A DNA stretch of 64,000 nucleotides from Neohoeflea coraliihabitans (GCF_019334345.1 NZ_JAHWQX010000004.1:310001-374000); one strand, 5' to 3'; shown: positions 30,242 to 40,433, counted from the stretch's first letter. The notes: generated by a model not told the origin, from the letters alone. A program made the numbers and translations.

Positions 30242-31905
30242 CAAACAAGCACGATCTCGTTTTCGTCCCCCTCGGCGGTGTCGGTGAAATCGGCATGAAC
30301 CTGGCGCTTTACGGCTATGGCGCGCCCGGCAAGCGCGACTGGATCATGGTCGATTGCGGCGTCACCTTTCCCGGCCCGGACCTGCCAGGCGCCGACCTTG
30401 TCCTGCCGGACATTTCCTATGCGCAGAGTCTTGGCAAGAGCCTCAAGGCCATCGTCATCACGCATGCGCATGAGGATCACTACGGCGCCCTGGCGCAGCT
30501 CTGGCCGATGCTCAAGGTGCCGGTGCATGCCTCGGCCTTCACCTCCGGCATGCTCGAGGCCAAGCGCGCCTATGAGCGCACCCGTGCCGAAGTGCCGGTC
30601 AATCTGTTTGCCGCCGGCGACAAGATCAAGATCGGGCCCTTCGAGATTGAGCCCGTCGAGGTCAACCATTCGATCCCCGAGCCGTTCTCTCTGCTCATCA
30701 AGACACCGCTTGGCAATCTGGTGCACACCGGCGACTGGAAGATCGACGCCGACCCGTCGCTCGGCCCGCTCACCGACGAGGCGCGCTTCCGCGCCATTGG
30801 CGATGCCGGCGTGCTGGCCTTGATGTGCGATTCCACCAATGCCATGCGCGAGGGGGTCTCACCGTCGGAAACCGAGGTTGCCGCAGGCCTGCGCGGCGTC
30901 ATCGAGGCCGCCGAGGGCAGGGTGGCGATCACCACCTTTTCCTCCAATGTCGGGCGCATCCGTTCGATCATGGAGGCGGCACGCGATGCCGGCCGCGAGG
31001 TGCTGCTGCTGGGCAGTTCCCTGAAGCGCGTCGTCAATGTCGCCGATAGCCTCGGCATGATGGAAGGCCTTCCGGCCATCCTCGAAGAAGACGAATATGG
31101 CTTCATTCCGCGCGACAAGGTCGTCGTGATCCTGACCGGCAGCCAGGGCGAAAACCGCGCTGCCCTGGCCAAGATCTCGCGCGACGAGATGCGGCATGTG
31201 GCCCTGACCAGCGGCGATACGGTGGTCTTTTCCTCGCGCACCATCCCCGGCAACGAAAAGGAAGTGCTCGAGATCAAGAACGCCCTGATCGACGGCGGTG
31301 TCTCGGTCATTTCCGATGGCGATGCGCTGGTGCACGTCTCCGGCCATCCGCGCCGCAACGAACTCGTGCAGATGTATGACTGGATCCGCCCGGAAATCCT
31401 CGTGCCGGTGCATGGCGAGGCGGCACATCTGACCGCCCAGGCCGCGCTCGGCGCAGCGCACGGCATTCCGCAGGTCCCGCGCGTGCGCAACGGCGACATG
31501 TTGCGCCTGGCCCCCGGGCCGGCCGAGGTCATCGGCGAGGTGCCGCATGGCCGCATCTACAAGGATGGTCATCTGGTCGGCGAGTTCGACGAACTGGGCA
31601 TCGGCGAGCGCCGCAAGCTGTCCTATGTCGGTCATGTCGCGGTCAGTGTCCTCCTGGACAGCCGCAACGACATCAGCCGCGATCCCGAGGTTGTCGCCAT
31701 CGGCCTGCCGGAAAATGACGGGCTTGACGACGCCCTGGAGGACATTCTGTATGACAGCGTGCTCGGCGCTGTCGAAAGCATTCCGCGCGGTCGCCGCAAG
31801 GATATCGCCGGGGTGCGCGAAGCGGTGCGCCGCGCCGTCCGCTCGGCGGCCAATGAGGTCTGGGGCAAGAAGCCGATCGTCACCGTTTTCGTCAACCGCG
31901 CCTGA
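30238..31905 (+). CDS. rnj: Ribonuclease J
   Basis: A 555-aa metallo-beta-lactamase/beta-CASP ribonuclease with 5'-to-3' exo- and endonuclease activity in RNA maturation and decay. The zinc site HAHEDH (76-81), the second ligand segment VHTGDWKID, the CDSTNA stretch, the beta-CASP TGSQGE motif and the late VPVHGE are intact. Alphaproteobacteria of this group use RNase J together with RNase E. Confidence 0.96.
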   Translation: MTNKHDLVFVPLGGVGEIGMNLALYGYGAPGKRDWIMVDCGVTFPGPDLPGADLVLPDISYAQSLGKSLKAIVITHAHEDHYGALAQLWPMLKVPVHASAFTSGMLEAKRAYERTRAEVPVNLFAAGDKIKIGPFEIEPVEVNHSIPEPFSLLIKTPLGNLVHTGDWKIDADPSLGPLTDEARFRAIGDAGVLALMCDSTNAMREGVSPSETEVAAGLRGVIEAAEGRVAITTFSSNVGRIRSIMEAARDAGREVLLLGSSLKRVVNVADSLGMMEGLPAILEEDEYGFIPRDKVVVILTGSQGENRAALAKISRDEMRHVALTSGDTVVFSSRTIPGNEKEVLEIKNALIDGGVSVISDGDALVHVSGHPRRNELVQMYDWIRPEILVPVHGEAAHLTAQAALGAAHGIPQVPRVRNGDMLRLAPGPAEVIGEVPHGRIYKDGHLVGEFDELGIGERRKLSYVGHVAVSVLLDSRNDISRDPEVVAIGLPENDGLDDALEDILYDSVLGAVESIPRGRRKDIAGVREAVRRAVRSAANEVWGKKPIVTVFVNRA

Positions 31906-31927
31906 CGGCACCGCCGGAGAGAAACCC

Positions 31928-32332
31928 ATGATCGGTCGCCTGAACCATGTTGCAATCGCCGTGCCGGATCTGGCTTCTGCCACCGACACCTATCGCACCA
32001 TGCTCGGCGCCGAGGTGTCCGAGTCGCAGGCCTTGCCCGAGCACGGCGTGACCGTCGTCTTCATCACCTTGCCGAATACCAAGATCGAACTGCTCGAGCC
32101 GCTCGGCGAGGGCTCGCCGATCGCTGCTTTTCTGGAGCGCAACGGCGCCGGAGGCATGCATCACATTTGCTACGAGGTCGATGACATTCTCGCCGCCCGC
32201 GATCATCTCGCATCGTCCGGCGCGCGGGTTCTCGGGGACGGCGAACCGAAGATCGGCGCCCACGGCAAGCCGGTGCTGTTTCTCCACCCCAAGGACTTCA
32301 ATGGTACCCTTGTCGAACTCGAGCAGGTTTAA
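31928..32332 (+). CDS. mce: Methylmalonyl-CoA epimerase
   Basis: A 134-aa two-module VOC-superfamily enzyme that interconverts (R)- and (S)-methylmalonyl-CoA in propionate degradation. Metal ligands are expected at His7 (LNHVAIAV), the His of GMHHICYEV and the Glu of LVELEQV. ATG 31928 has GGAGAG upstream, 22 bp after the RNase J gene. The position between rnj and DUF1467 is usual in rhizobia. Confidence 0.95.
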   Translation: MIGRLNHVAIAVPDLASATDTYRTMLGAEVSESQALPEHGVTVVFITLPNTKIELLEPLGEGSPIAAFLERNGAGGMHHICYEVDDILAARDHLASSGARVLGDGEPKIGAHGKPVLFLHPKDFNGTLVELEQV

Positions 32333-32344
32333 GAGGCGAGCGGC

Positions 32345-32617
32345 ATGGGCATCGGCACCGGATTTGCGGTCTTTTTCATCATTTGGTGGCTGATGCTGTT
32401 TGCCGTGCTGCCCTTTTACGGCAAGCGCTCGCAGGCCGACGCCGACGATGTGACACCCGGCACGGTGGAAAGTGCGCCCGCCGCCTTTCGCTTCAGTGCC
32501 GTCTTTCTGCGCACCACGCTGGTCGCGGCGGTCGTTTTCGCCGCCTATTACGTGCTCACCGTCTATGCCGGCATCACCTTCGCCGATGTCACGGCTTTGT
32601 TCCCGGATTTTCGCTGA
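32345..32617 (+). CDS. DUF1467 family membrane protein
   Basis: A 90-aa protein with two hydrophobic segments: GFAVFFIIWWLMLFAVLPF (about 5-23) and TTLVAAVVFAAYYVLTVY (about 57-74), joined by an acidic loop. The WW-LMLF-VLP pattern and the place after mce identify it as DUF1467, a family of unknown function in alphaproteobacteria. GAGGCGAGCGGC precedes the ATG. Confidence 0.88.
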   Translation: MGIGTGFAVFFIIWWLMLFAVLPFYGKRSQADADDVTPGTVESAPAAFRFSAVFLRTTLVAAVVFAAYYVLTVYAGITFADVTALFPDFR

Positions 32618-33122
32618 CGCGCTCACAGCCGGAATCAGGTTCTCAACGACTGGTACTATCGTCTTGTCAATGCTGGGCTTTCAGCCGCTGCCGCAGCGCG
32701 CGCGGGGCGCGACAAGGCAAAAAAAAACAAGGCCAGAGCCTTGTTATTTAAGTGTCGCGTGATCCTTTCCCTTCGCAGGGGGCAGCAGCAGAAGCGCGCC
32801 TGAGATCATATCCTCCCAAGACTTGATCGCGAATTGGGCATTTCACCAGTGGATCTGCCTCATTTTGTGCCAAATGATCTAGCGCATCTGCGACCCTTTG
32901 TCACTCCTTTTATGACATTTGATGAATGGCCGGTTTCCAATTCGGCCAGCCCTTCCGGGGGGCGGCGCGACCCCGGCGGGGCGGTCCCGTCACCGCTTTC
33001 ATTTGCCCGGCGAAGCGTTTAGAACGCCTGACATGCTTCGGCAGGTTGGCCGACTCGCCCGTCCCACCTTCGTTTTGCCGGATTCAAGCCCCACGCCTGA
33101 ACTGAGACGTAGAGAACATTTT
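32618..33122. other. Intergenic region between DUF1467 gene and proS
   Basis: A 505-bp gap with no convincing gene. It contains the hairpin at 32726-32745 and should hold the proS promoter, which I could not place. The proS frame stays open through its right part, but that part is not ProS-like. Confidence 0.5.
32726..32749. terminator. Hairpin with A-tract upstream and short T-rich tail
   Basis: Stem AACAAGGC/GCCTTGTT with loop CAGA, preceded by ten A residues and followed by ATTTA. It may end the nuo-birA-rnj-mce-DUF1467 transcript; the T-tract is weak on the plus strand and stronger for the minus strand. Confidence 0.5.
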
Positions 33123-34451
33123 ATGCGCCTGTCGAAATTCTTTCTGCCCATCCTCAAGGAAAGCCCGCGCGAGGCGGAAATCGTCTCGCATCGCCTGATG
33201 ACGCGCGCCGGGATGATCAGACAGCAATCGGCCGGCATCTATTCCTGGCTGCCGCTGGGCAAGCGCGTGCTCGACAATGTCAATCGCATCATCCGCGAGG
33301 AGCAGAACCGCTCCGGCGCCATCGAGATCCTGATGCCGACCATCCAGTCGGCCGATCTGTGGCGCGAAAGCGGGCGCTACGACGATTACGGCCAGGAGAT
33401 GCTGCGCATCGAGGACCGCAACGAGCGCGACATGCTGTTCGGTCCGACCAACGAGGAGATGGTCACCGACATCTTCCGCTCCTATGTGCGCTCCTACAAG
33501 GCGCTGCCGCTCAATCTCTATCACATCCAGACCAAGTTCCGCGACGAGCGCCGGCCGCGTTTCGGCACCATGCGCTCGCGCGAATTCCAGATGAAGGACG
33601 CTTATTCGTTCGACATCGACAAGGATGGCGCCGTGCACGCCTATAACCGCATGTTCGTCGCCTATCTGCGCACCTTTGCGCGGCTCGGGCTGAAGGCCAT
33701 CCCGATGCGCGCCGAGACCGGACCGATCGGCGGCGATCTCAGCCATGAATTCATCATTCTCGCCGATACCGGCGAATCGCAGGTGTTCTGCCATCGCGAT
33801 TTTCTCGATTTCGACACACCGGGTGTGGAGACCGATTTCGACGACCGCGCCGGTCTCGCCGCGATCGTCGAGCGCTGGACGAGCCTTTATGCGGCCACGG
33901 ACGAGATGCATGATCCGGCGCTGTGGGCCGAGGTTCCGGCCGAGGCTCAAATGTCCGCACGCGGCATCGAGGTTGGCCACATCTTCTATTTCGGCACAAA
34001 ATACTCCGAGCCGATGGGCGCAACGGTGATGGGACCCGATGGCAAGGAGCACCCGGTGCACATGGGCTCTTATGGTATCGGCCCGACCCGCATCGTCCCC
34101 TCGATCATCGAAGCCTCGCATGATGAGGCCGGCATCATCTGGCCGGAAAGCGTTGCGCCCTTCAAGGTCGGCCTGATCAACATGAAGCCCGGCGATGAGG
34201 CGTGCGATGCCACCTGCGAACGCATCGAGACTGCGCTTGCCAATGCCGGGGTCGATCACCTTTATGATGACACAGCCGATCGCGCCGGCGCGAAATTTGC
34301 CACTGCCGATCTCATCGGTCTTCCCTGGCAGGTGATCGCCGGGCCAAGGGCCGTTGCCAACGGTGAGGTCGAGATCAAGAACCGGGCCAGCGGTGAACGC
34401 CAGACGATGAGCGTCGAGGCGGCGATCAACCGCTTCACCGAAACGCGCTAG
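33123..34451 (+). CDS. proS: Proline--tRNA ligase
   Basis: A 442-aa class II synthetase of the short alphaproteobacterial type without the INS editing domain. Motif 1/2 segments [13 protein letters not shown] and [27 protein letters not shown], and motif 3 region [10 protein letters not shown], are present. ATG 33123 gives the family start [13 protein letters not shown]; the ribosome binding site is poor (GTAGAGA). Confidence 0.97.
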   Translation: MRLSKFFLPILKESPREAEIVSHRLMTRAGMIRQQSAGIYSWLPLGKRVLDNVNRIIREEQNRSGAIEILMPTIQSADLWRESGRYDDYGQEMLRIEDRNERDMLFGPTNEEMVTDIFRSYVRSYKALPLNLYHIQTKFRDERRPRFGTMRSREFQMKDAYSFDIDKDGAVHAYNRMFVAYLRTFARLGLKAIPMRAETGPIGGDLSHEFIILADTGESQVFCHRDFLDFDTPGVETDFDDRAGLAAIVERWTSLYAATDEMHDPALWAEVPAEAQMSARGIEVGHIFYFGTKYSEPMGATVMGPDGKEHPVHMGSYGIGPTRIVPSIIEASHDEAGIIWPESVAPFKVGLINMKPGDEACDATCERIETALANAGVDHLYDDTADRAGAKFATADLIGLPWQVIAGPRAVANGEVEIKNRASGERQTMSVEAAINRFTETR

Positions 34452-34522
34452 GGTCCTGATCCCAGGACTTCGAACGGCGGTTGCAGTCCATCGCGCGGCG
34501 ACAACAAGGCGAGGGTATCCGT

Positions 34523-35869
34523 ATGAGCGACACGACAGGCCCGGGCGGTCAGCCGCAACAAGATCCCAGCCCGACGGCCGGTCCGGCTGCCGGTGATGAG
34601 CGAGCCACGGCAGCGGCAAGACCCTTTTCCGCCTTCGAGCGCATGGTCGCCTGGCGCTATCTGCGCTCACGCCGCAAGGAAGCCTTCATCTCGGTGATCG
34701 CCGGCTTTTCCTTTGTCGGCATCATGCTTGGGGTTGCCACGCTGATCATCGTCATGGCGGTGATGAACGGGTTTCGCACCGAACTGATCGACCGCATCCT
34801 CGGCGTCAATGGTCACATGATCGTCCAGCCGATCGACCAGCCCTTCACGGACTATGCCGATCTCGCCACCAGATTGCGCGCTGTCGACGGCGTCGCCGAA
34901 GCCATTCCGCTGGTCGAGGGACAGACCCTGGCCTCGGGCGCCGGAGGGGCCGGCACCGGCGCCTTCGTGCGCGGTTTGCGCGCCGAGGATCTTGGCGAAC
35001 TGGAGATGGTCGCAGGCAACATCGCGACCGGCGATCTGCTCGGCTTTGCCGCCGGCGAGGGTGTGGCCATCGGCACCCGCATGGCGCAGGCGCTTGGCCT
35101 GGCGGTCGGCGACGACATCACGCTGATCGCGCCGGAAGGCGATGTGACCCCGTTCGGCCTGACGCCGCGCGTCAAGGCCTATCCGGTCACCGCCATCTTC
35201 GAGGTCGGCATGAGCGAATATGATTCGACCATCATCTTCATGCCGCTCGAGGAAGCGCAGCTTTACTTCAACTCCGAAGGCGTCGTTCAGTCGATCGAGA
35301 TCATGCTCGATGATCCCGACGCGGTCGATGTCATGCGCGGCAGGATCGAGGCGACCGCCGAGCGCCAGATCTTCATCACCGACTGGCGCCAGCGCAACCG
35401 CACCTTTTTCAATGCCCTGCAGGTTGAGCGCAACGTCATGTTCCTGATCCTGACGCTGATCATCCTCGTCGCGGCACTGAACATCGTTTCCGGGCTGATC
35501 ATGCTGGTCAAGGACAAGGGGCGCGACATCGCCATCCTGCGCACCATGGGCGCCACCTCGGGGGCCGTCATGCGCATCTTCTTCATGACCGGCGCGGCGA
35601 TCGGTGTCGCCGGCACCCTGGCCGGTTTCGTGCTCGGTGTCGTGGTCTGTCTGAATGTCGAATCGATCCGTCAGTTCTTCTCCTGGATGTCCGGCACGGT
35701 GCTTTTCGATCCCGAACTCTATTTCCTCAGCCAGCTGCCCGCCGACATGGAATCCGGCGAGACCATCACGGTGCTGATCGTCGCCCTGGCGCTCTCCTTC
35801 ATCGCCACTCTGATCCCCTCCTGGCGCGCCTCGCGCCTCGATCCTGTGCAGGCATTGCGTTATGAATAG
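34523..35869 (+). CDS. lolC: Lipoprotein-releasing ABC transporter permease LolC/LolE type
   Basis: A 448-aa inner-membrane permease that, with LolD, extracts mature lipoproteins and hands them to LolA. Four membrane helices are visible: one after the [16 protein letters not shown] start (about 60-85) and three at the C-terminal end ([55 protein letters not shown]), enclosing a periplasmic MacB-type domain. The ending [13 protein letters not shown] is typical. The N-terminal about 50 residues are an extra hydrophilic extension. ATG 34523 follows GAGGG. Confidence 0.95.
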   Translation: MSDTTGPGGQPQQDPSPTAGPAAGDERATAAARPFSAFERMVAWRYLRSRRKEAFISVIAGFSFVGIMLGVATLIIVMAVMNGFRTELIDRILGVNGHMIVQPIDQPFTDYADLATRLRAVDGVAEAIPLVEGQTLASGAGGAGTGAFVRGLRAEDLGELEMVAGNIATGDLLGFAAGEGVAIGTRMAQALGLAVGDDITLIAPEGDVTPFGLTPRVKAYPVTAIFEVGMSEYDSTIIFMPLEEAQLYFNSEGVVQSIEIMLDDPDAVDVMRGRIEATAERQIFITDWRQRNRTFFNALQVERNVMFLILTLIILVAALNIVSGLIMLVKDKGRDIAILRTMGATSGAVMRIFFMTGAAIGVAGTLAGFVLGVVVCLNVESIRQFFSWMSGTVLFDPELYFLSQLPADMESGETITVLIVALALSFIATLIPSWRASRLDPVQALRYE

Positions 35870-35879
35870 GAAGACAGGC

Positions 35880-36581
35880 ATGGCCGACACCGCCGCCCTG
35901 CGGATGACCGGCATCGAGCGCCGCTTTACGCAAGGCGACCGCCAACTGACCATTCTCGACCAGGCGGATTTTTTCGTCCGGCCCGGCGAGACCGTGGCGC
36001 TGGTCGCCCCGTCGGGAACCGGCAAATCGACGCTGTTGCAGCTCGCCGGCCTGCTCGAGATGCCCGATGCCGGCGAGATCACCATCAATGGCCGCCAGTG
36101 CGGGGCGATGAACGACGCCGAACGCACCGCGGTGCGCCGCACCGAGATCGGTTTCGTCTACCAGTTCCACCATTTGCTGCCGGAATTCTCGGCGCTCGAA
36201 AACATCATGATGCCGCAGCTGATTGCCGGCCTGACGCGGGCCGAAGCGCGTGACCGCGCCGCCCAGTTGCTCGACTACATGCGCATCGGGCATCGCGCCG
36301 ATCACCGGCCGGCCGAACTGTCGGGCGGCGAGCAGCAGCGCGTCGCCATCGCCCGCGCCGTCGCCAATGCGCCGAGCGTTCTGCTGGCCGACGAGCCGAC
36401 CGGCAATCTCGACCCCGAAACGGCCGGCTATGTCTTTGAGGCCCTGGATGCGCTGGTGCGCCAGTCGGGGCTGGCGGCGGTGATTGCCACCCACAACCAC
36501 GAGCTTGCAGCCCGGCTTGACCGCTGCGTGACCCTGCATGCGGGCAAGGTGGTCGACGCCACGGCCGCCGCGGCGCTCTGA
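35880..36581 (+). CDS. lolD: Lipoprotein-releasing ABC transporter ATP-binding protein
   Basis: A 233-aa ATPase. Walker [11 protein letters not shown]-loop [21 protein letters not shown], signature [14 protein letters not shown] and Walker [13 protein letters not shown] are complete. ATG 35880 is chosen because AGGAAG lies six bases before it, 10 bp after lolC; an ATG at 35862 would overlap lolC by 8 bp. In related rhizobia dnaE usually follows, but not here. Confidence 0.95.
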   Translation: MADTAALRMTGIERRFTQGDRQLTILDQADFFVRPGETVALVAPSGTGKSTLLQLAGLLEMPDAGEITINGRQCGAMNDAERTAVRRTEIGFVYQFHHLLPEFSALENIMMPQLIAGLTRAEARDRAAQLLDYMRIGHRADHRPAELSGGEQQRVAIARAVANAPSVLLADEPTGNLDPETAGYVFEALDALVRQSGLAAVIATHNHELAARLDRCVTLHAGKVVDATAAAAL

Positions 36582-36616
36582 GACGCGGAATTCGGCTTTC
36601 TCTTCAATCGGGGCGT

Positions 36617-36745
36617 CAGTGCAGCTTTTTCAGCCGTGACGCGTCAGCGCAGCTTTTTCATCCCTGACGCGCCAGTGCAGCTTTTTCAGCCGTGACGCGT
36701 CAGCGCAGCTTTTTCATCCCTGACGCGTTAGCGCAGCTTTTTCAG
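36617..36745. repeat. 28-bp tandem repeat derived from the tail of the hydrolase gene
   Basis: Units start at 36617, 36645, 36673, 36701 and 36729 (last partial). They alternate in two versions (A: ...TTTTTCAGCCGTGACGCGT; B: ...TTTTTCATCCCTGACGCG), so the real period is 56 bp. The last copy contains the stop codon and final codons (LKKLR) of the minus-strand hydrolase gene; each upstream copy still encodes LKK-L-R/H plus a stop. Hairpins form across unit boundaries, for example GCGTCAG/CTGACGC at 36641-36670 and 36697-36726. Confidence 0.9.
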
Positions 36746-37405
36746 TGAAGCGTCCGGCACCAGTTCGCCAGCCAGCCGCCGGTCGAGATAATCGCTGCAC
36801 TCGGCGATCAGGTCGTCGACCTTGTTGGCGAAGAAATGGTTGGCGTCCGGCACGGTCTTCTGGGTGATCAGGATACCCTTTTGCTGCTTCAGCTTCTCGA
36901 CCAGGCCGTTGACGTCCTTTTCCGGTGCGACGCGGTCGCCGGTGCCGTGAATGATCAGGCCCGATGACGGGCAGGGGGCCAGGAACGAGAAATCATAGGT
37001 GTTCGGCTGTGGTGCCACCGAGATGAAACCCTCGATCTCCGGGCGTCGCATCAGAAGCTGCATGCCGATCCATGCGCCGAACGAATACCCGGCCACCCAG
37101 CAATTCTTCGAATCCGGATGCAGGCTCTGGACCCAGTCGAGAGCCGCCGCCGCGTCGGAGAGTTCGCCGGCGCCATGGTCGAATTCGCCCTGGCTGCGGC
37201 CGATCGAGCGGAAATTGAAGCGCAGGGTGGTAAAGCCGCGCTGCTGGAACATGTAAAACAGCTGGTAGATGATCTGGTTGTTCATCGTGCCGCCGAATTG
37301 CGGATGCGGGTGCAGCACGATGGCGATCGGCGCGTTCTTGTCCTTGCCAGGCTGATAACGGCCTTCGAGCCGACCGGCAGGGCCGTTGAAAATCACTTCG
37401 GGCAT
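36728..37405 (-). CDS. Alpha/beta hydrolase (COG2945 type)
   Basis: A 225-aa serine-hydrolase-fold protein. Visible are IAIVLHPHPQFGGTMNN near the start, RFNFRSIGRSQGEFDHG, the nucleophile elbow AGYSFGAWIG, IIHGTGDRVAP (acid) and ANHFFANK (His). The pattern matches COG2945, predicted hydrolases of unknown substrate common in proteobacteria. It ends within the 28-bp tandem repeat and is transcribed divergently from the suf operon. Confidence 0.88.
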   Translation of the reverse strand: MPEVIFNGPAGRLEGRYQPGKDKNAPIAIVLHPHPQFGGTMNNQIIYQLFYMFQQRGFTTLRFNFRSIGRSQGEFDHGAGELSDAAAALDWVQSLHPDSKNCWVAGYSFGAWIGMQLLMRRPEIEGFISVAPQPNTYDFSFLAPCPSSGLIIHGTGDRVAPEKDVNGLVEKLKQQKGILITQKTVPDANHFFANKVDDLIAECSDYLDRRLAGELVPDASLKKLR

Positions 37406-37468
37406 TCGGGCTCCAATTCATGAAGGTTCAGGGGCCGATTGCGGCGGGGAAAGCGCTACCGCTCGGTC

Positions 37469-37497
37469 TTGACGGCGGCAGCGCCGCTCCCTAGAAC
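37469..37497 (+). promoter_or_regulatory. Putative suf operon promoter
   Basis: TTGACG (37469-37474), a 17-bp spacer and TAGAAC (37492-37497) form a plausible housekeeping promoter, 136 bp before the first suf gene and immediately upstream of the iron-box-like palindrome. Confidence 0.5.
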
Positions 37498-37501
37498 CTA
37501 G

Positions 37502-37518
37502 TTTAGAATAGTTCGAAA
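37502..37518. promoter_or_regulatory. Irr-type iron-control-element-like inverted repeat
   Basis: TTTAGAA-TAG-TTCGAAA, a 7-3-7 inverted repeat with one mismatch, close to the TTTAGAA-N3-TTCTAAA form of the iron control element bound by Irr in rhizobia. It lies just downstream of the predicted -10, at about the transcription start. Rhizobial suf operons are known to be iron-regulated by Irr and RirA. Confidence 0.6.
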
Positions 37519-37529
37519 CTGTAAGTTTC
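37515..37529. promoter_or_regulatory. Second inverted repeat in the suf leader
   Basis: GAAACT-GTA-AGTTTC, a perfect 6-3-6 palindrome that overlaps the right arm of the iron-box-like site by four bases. Overlap means two regulators could compete. The bound factor is unknown. Confidence 0.45.
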
Positions 37530-37538
37530 ATCAGGTGC

Positions 37539-37556
37539 CGATGTCATAGGACATCG
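37539..37556. promoter_or_regulatory. Third inverted repeat in the suf leader
   Basis: CGATGTC-ATAG-GACATCG, a perfect 7-4-7 palindrome 77 bp before the first suf gene. It could be a further operator or an mRNA hairpin in the leader. Confidence 0.45.
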
Positions 37557-37632
37557 TGAGCCGAAAATTCAAGAAAAATGCGACGCGGCGGGGCACATCC
37601 GGTGACCCCGGGGCGCCAGCACAAGGAAGCAA

Positions 37633-38808
37633 ATGAGCCGGCACCGCGCCTATCTCGATTACAACGCCACTGCGCCTTTGCATCCCGATGCGCGCGCGGC
37701 GATGATCGCTGCGCTGGATCAGCCGGGCAATGCCTCTTCCGTGCACGCCGAGGGGCGCAGGGCACGGCAGCTGGTCTCGACCGCGCGCGCCAGCGTTGCG
37801 CGCCTGTGCGGCGCCGATCCGGCGCATGTCGTCTTTGTCGCCAGTGCGACCGAGGCGGCCAACCACCTTCTGGCACCGGCCTATCGCATGGGGCGGGCGC
37901 CCTTGCGCCACAGCCGCTTGTTTGTCAGTGCCGTCGAACATCCCTGTGTTCTGGCCGGCGGCCGTTTTGATCCGGCTGACACCGGCATCCTGCCGGTCGA
38001 TGCCGAGGGCCGCATTGACCTTGCCGCCGCCGAACAGGCCTTGTCGGCGCATGCGGCGCGCGAGCAGGGGAGCTTCCTCCTGGCGCTGCAACTGGCCAAC
38101 AGCGAAACCGGCGTCATTCAGCCGGTCCGCGCCGTGGCGGATCTGGTGCACCGCTTCGGCGGTACAATGATTGTTGACGCAGTGCAGGCGGCTGGGCGCA
38201 TTGCCATTGACGCCGAGGCGCTCGGCGCCGACTTCCTGTTCCTCTCGGCGCACAAGCTGGGCGGGCCGCAGGGGGCGGGCGCGGTGATCGCGCGCGGCGA
38301 GATGCTGATGCCCGAGCCGCTGCTGCGCGGTGGCGGCCAGGAAAAAGGCCATCGCGCCGGTACCGAGAACGTTGCTGCCATCGCCGGTTTCGGCGTCGCT
38401 GCCGAGATCGCAGCCGCGGATCTTGCCCGCAGCAGCGCCCTGGCGGCAAAGCGCGACCGCATCGAGGCGCATATGCGCAGCGAAGCCGCCGATATCACGA
38501 TTTACGCATCCGGTGTGGAACGACTGCCCAACACCAGTTGTTTTGCTCTACCGGGGCTGAAGGCCGAAACGGCGCAGATCGCCTTCGACATGGAAGGCAT
38601 CGCCCTGTCGGCCGGCTCGGCCTGCTCGTCGGGAAAGATCGGGCGCAGCCATGTCCTTGAGGCGATGGGTGCCGATGCCGATCTCGGCGCCTTGCGCCTG
38701 AGTATCGGCATGGCCACCGGGGAGGCCGAGATCGAGGCCTTTACCGCGGCCTTTGCGAAACTGAATGCCCGCCGGCGCGAGAGAATCGCCGGCGCGAATG
38801 CCGCCTGA
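37633..38808 (+). CDS. Cysteine desulfurase (IscS/NifS-like), first gene of the suf operon
   Basis: A 391-aa PLP enzyme that takes sulfur from cysteine for Fe-S cluster building. The PLP lysine is Lys208 (SAHKLGG) and the persulfide cysteine Cys331 (GSACSSGK), in the long mobile loop typical of class I (NifS/IscS) enzymes, unlike the SufS encoded further down. It matches the position of sufS2 in the Agrobacterium sufS2BCDS1XA operon. AGGAAG precedes ATG 37633. A gap of 155 bp separates it from sufB; no IscR gene is present between them. Confidence 0.93.
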   Translation: MSRHRAYLDYNATAPLHPDARAAMIAALDQPGNASSVHAEGRRARQLVSTARASVARLCGADPAHVVFVASATEAANHLLAPAYRMGRAPLRHSRLFVSAVEHPCVLAGGRFDPADTGILPVDAEGRIDLAAAEQALSAHAAREQGSFLLALQLANSETGVIQPVRAVADLVHRFGGTMIVDAVQAAGRIAIDAEALGADFLFLSAHKLGGPQGAGAVIARGEMLMPEPLLRGGGQEKGHRAGTENVAAIAGFGVAAEIAAADLARSSALAAKRDRIEAHMRSEAADITIYASGVERLPNTSCFALPGLKAETAQIAFDMEGIALSAGSACSSGKIGRSHVLEAMGADADLGALRLSIGMATGEAEIEAFTAAFAKLNARRRERIAGANAA

Positions 38809-38963
38809 AAAATTTGAGTGAAAAACTCCGGTTTTGATGCTATCGGAGTGGCAACTCGGCTTCAGGCACCATACATAGGCGACAGGACTTCGGCTTGGCC
38901 GAAGGGGATCGCACGACGTGACAGCAAGCTGCCGGCCTTGACCCGGCGAGATTGGAGAACACC

Positions 38964-40433
38964 ATGCCTGCGGTGCAGGAAACGATCGATCAGGTCCGCC
39001 AGATTGACGTCGATCAGTACAAATACGGTTTTGAGACGATCATCGAGACCGACAAGGCACCCAAGGGCCTGTCGGAAGACATCATTCGGTTCATCTCGGC
39101 CAAGAAGCAGGAGCCCGAATGGATGCTCGAATGGCGCCTGGCGGCCTACCGCCGCTGGCTGACCATGGAAGAGCCAAGCTGGGCGCGCGTCGACTATCCG
39201 CAAATCGACTTCCAGGACCTTTATTATTATTCCGCGCCGAAGACGGCGGCGGGACCGAAGACGCTCGACGAGGTCGATCCGGAATTGCTGGCCACCTATG
39301 AGAAGCTCGGCATTCCGCTGCGCGAGCAGGAAATGCTCGCCGGGGTGCAGCAATCCAAGATCGCCGTGGATGCGGTGTTCGATTCGGTCTCCGTGGTCAC
39401 CACCTTCAAGGAGGAGCTGAAGAAGGCCGGCGTCATCTTCATGTCGATCTCCGAGGCCCTGCGCGAGCATCCCGAGCTCGTGCGCAAATATATCGGCTCG
39501 GTCGTGCCGACCAGCGACAATTTCTATGCCACGCTCAATTCCGCCGTGTTCACCGACGGCTCCTTCGTCTACGTGCCGAAGGGCGTGCGCTGCCCGATGG
39601 AACTGTCGACCTATTTCCGTATCAACGACCAGAACACCGGCCAGTTTGAACGCACGCTGATCATCTGCGAGGAGGGCGCTTACGTCTCCTATCTCGAGGG
39701 CTGCACGGCGCCGCAACGCGATGAGAACCAGCTGCATGCTGCGGTCGTCGAACTGGTCGCGCTGGACGATGCCGAGATCAAGTATTCGACGGTGCAGAAC
39801 TGGTATCCCGGCGACAAGGAAGGCAAGGGCGGCATCTACAATTTCGTCACCAAGCGTGGCGATTGCCGCGGCCGCAATTCAAAAATCTCCTGGACCCAGG
39901 TCGAGACCGGCTCAGCGATCACCTGGAAGTATCCGTCCTGCATTCTGCGCGGCGACAATTCGCGCGGCGAATTCTACTCGATTGCCGTCTCCAACGGCCA
40001 TCAGCAGATCGATTCCGGCACCAAGATGCTGCATCTGGGCAAGAACACGTCGAGCCGCATCATCTCCAAGGGCATCTCCGCCGGCCAGTCCAACAACACC
40101 TATCGCGGCCAGGTCTCGGCGCACCGCAAGGCCGCCAATGCGCGCAATTTCACGCAGTGCGATTCGCTGCTGATCGGCGATCGCTGCGGCGCCCACACCG
40201 TACCCTATATCGAGGCGAAGAACGCCTCGGCGCAGTTCGAGCATGAGGCGACGACGTCGAAGATTTCCGATGATCAGCTGTTTTATTGCCTGGCGCGCGG
40301 CATCCCCGAGGAGGAGGCGATCGCCTTGATCGTCAACGGCTTCGTCAAGGATGTGATTCAGCAATTGCCGATGGAATTTGCCGTTGAAGCGCAGAAGCTG
40401 ATCGGCATCTCCCTTGAAGGCAGCGTCGGCTAG
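38964..40433 (+). CDS. sufB: Fe-S cluster assembly protein SufB
   Basis: A 489-aa scaffold subunit of SufBC2D. Conserved segments include [39 protein letters not shown] and, near the C-terminus, [14 protein letters not shown] with the cluster-ligand cysteine. ATG 38964 follows GGAG; the frame's TTG at 38952 is upstream of that site. Confidence 0.97.
   Translation: MPAVQETIDQVRQIDVDQYKYGFETIIETDKAPKGLSEDIIRFISAKKQEPEWMLEWRLAAYRRWLTMEEPSWARVDYPQIDFQDLYYYSAPKTAAGPKTLDEVDPELLATYEKLGIPLREQEMLAGVQQSKIAVDAVFDSVSVVTTFKEELKKAGVIFMSISEALREHPELVRKYIGSVVPTSDNFYATLNSAVFTDGSFVYVPKGVRCPMELSTYFRINDQNTGQFERTLIICEEGAYVSYLEGCTAPQRDENQLHAAVVELVALDDAEIKYSTVQNWYPGDKEGKGGIYNFVTKRGDCRGRNSKISWTQVETGSAITWKYPSCILRGDNSRGEFYSIAVSNGHQQIDSGTKMLHLGKNTSSRIISKGISAGQSNNTYRGQVSAHRKAANARNFTQCDSLLIGDRCGAHTVPYIEAKNASAQFEHEATTSKISDDQLFYCLARGIPEEEAIALIVNGFVKDVIQQLPMEFAVEAQKLIGISLEGSVG

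Noticed and set aside
36617-36745. CRISPR-like array
   Set aside because: The 28-bp units are directly contiguous with no unique spacers, and are copies of a gene tail; no cas genes are present.
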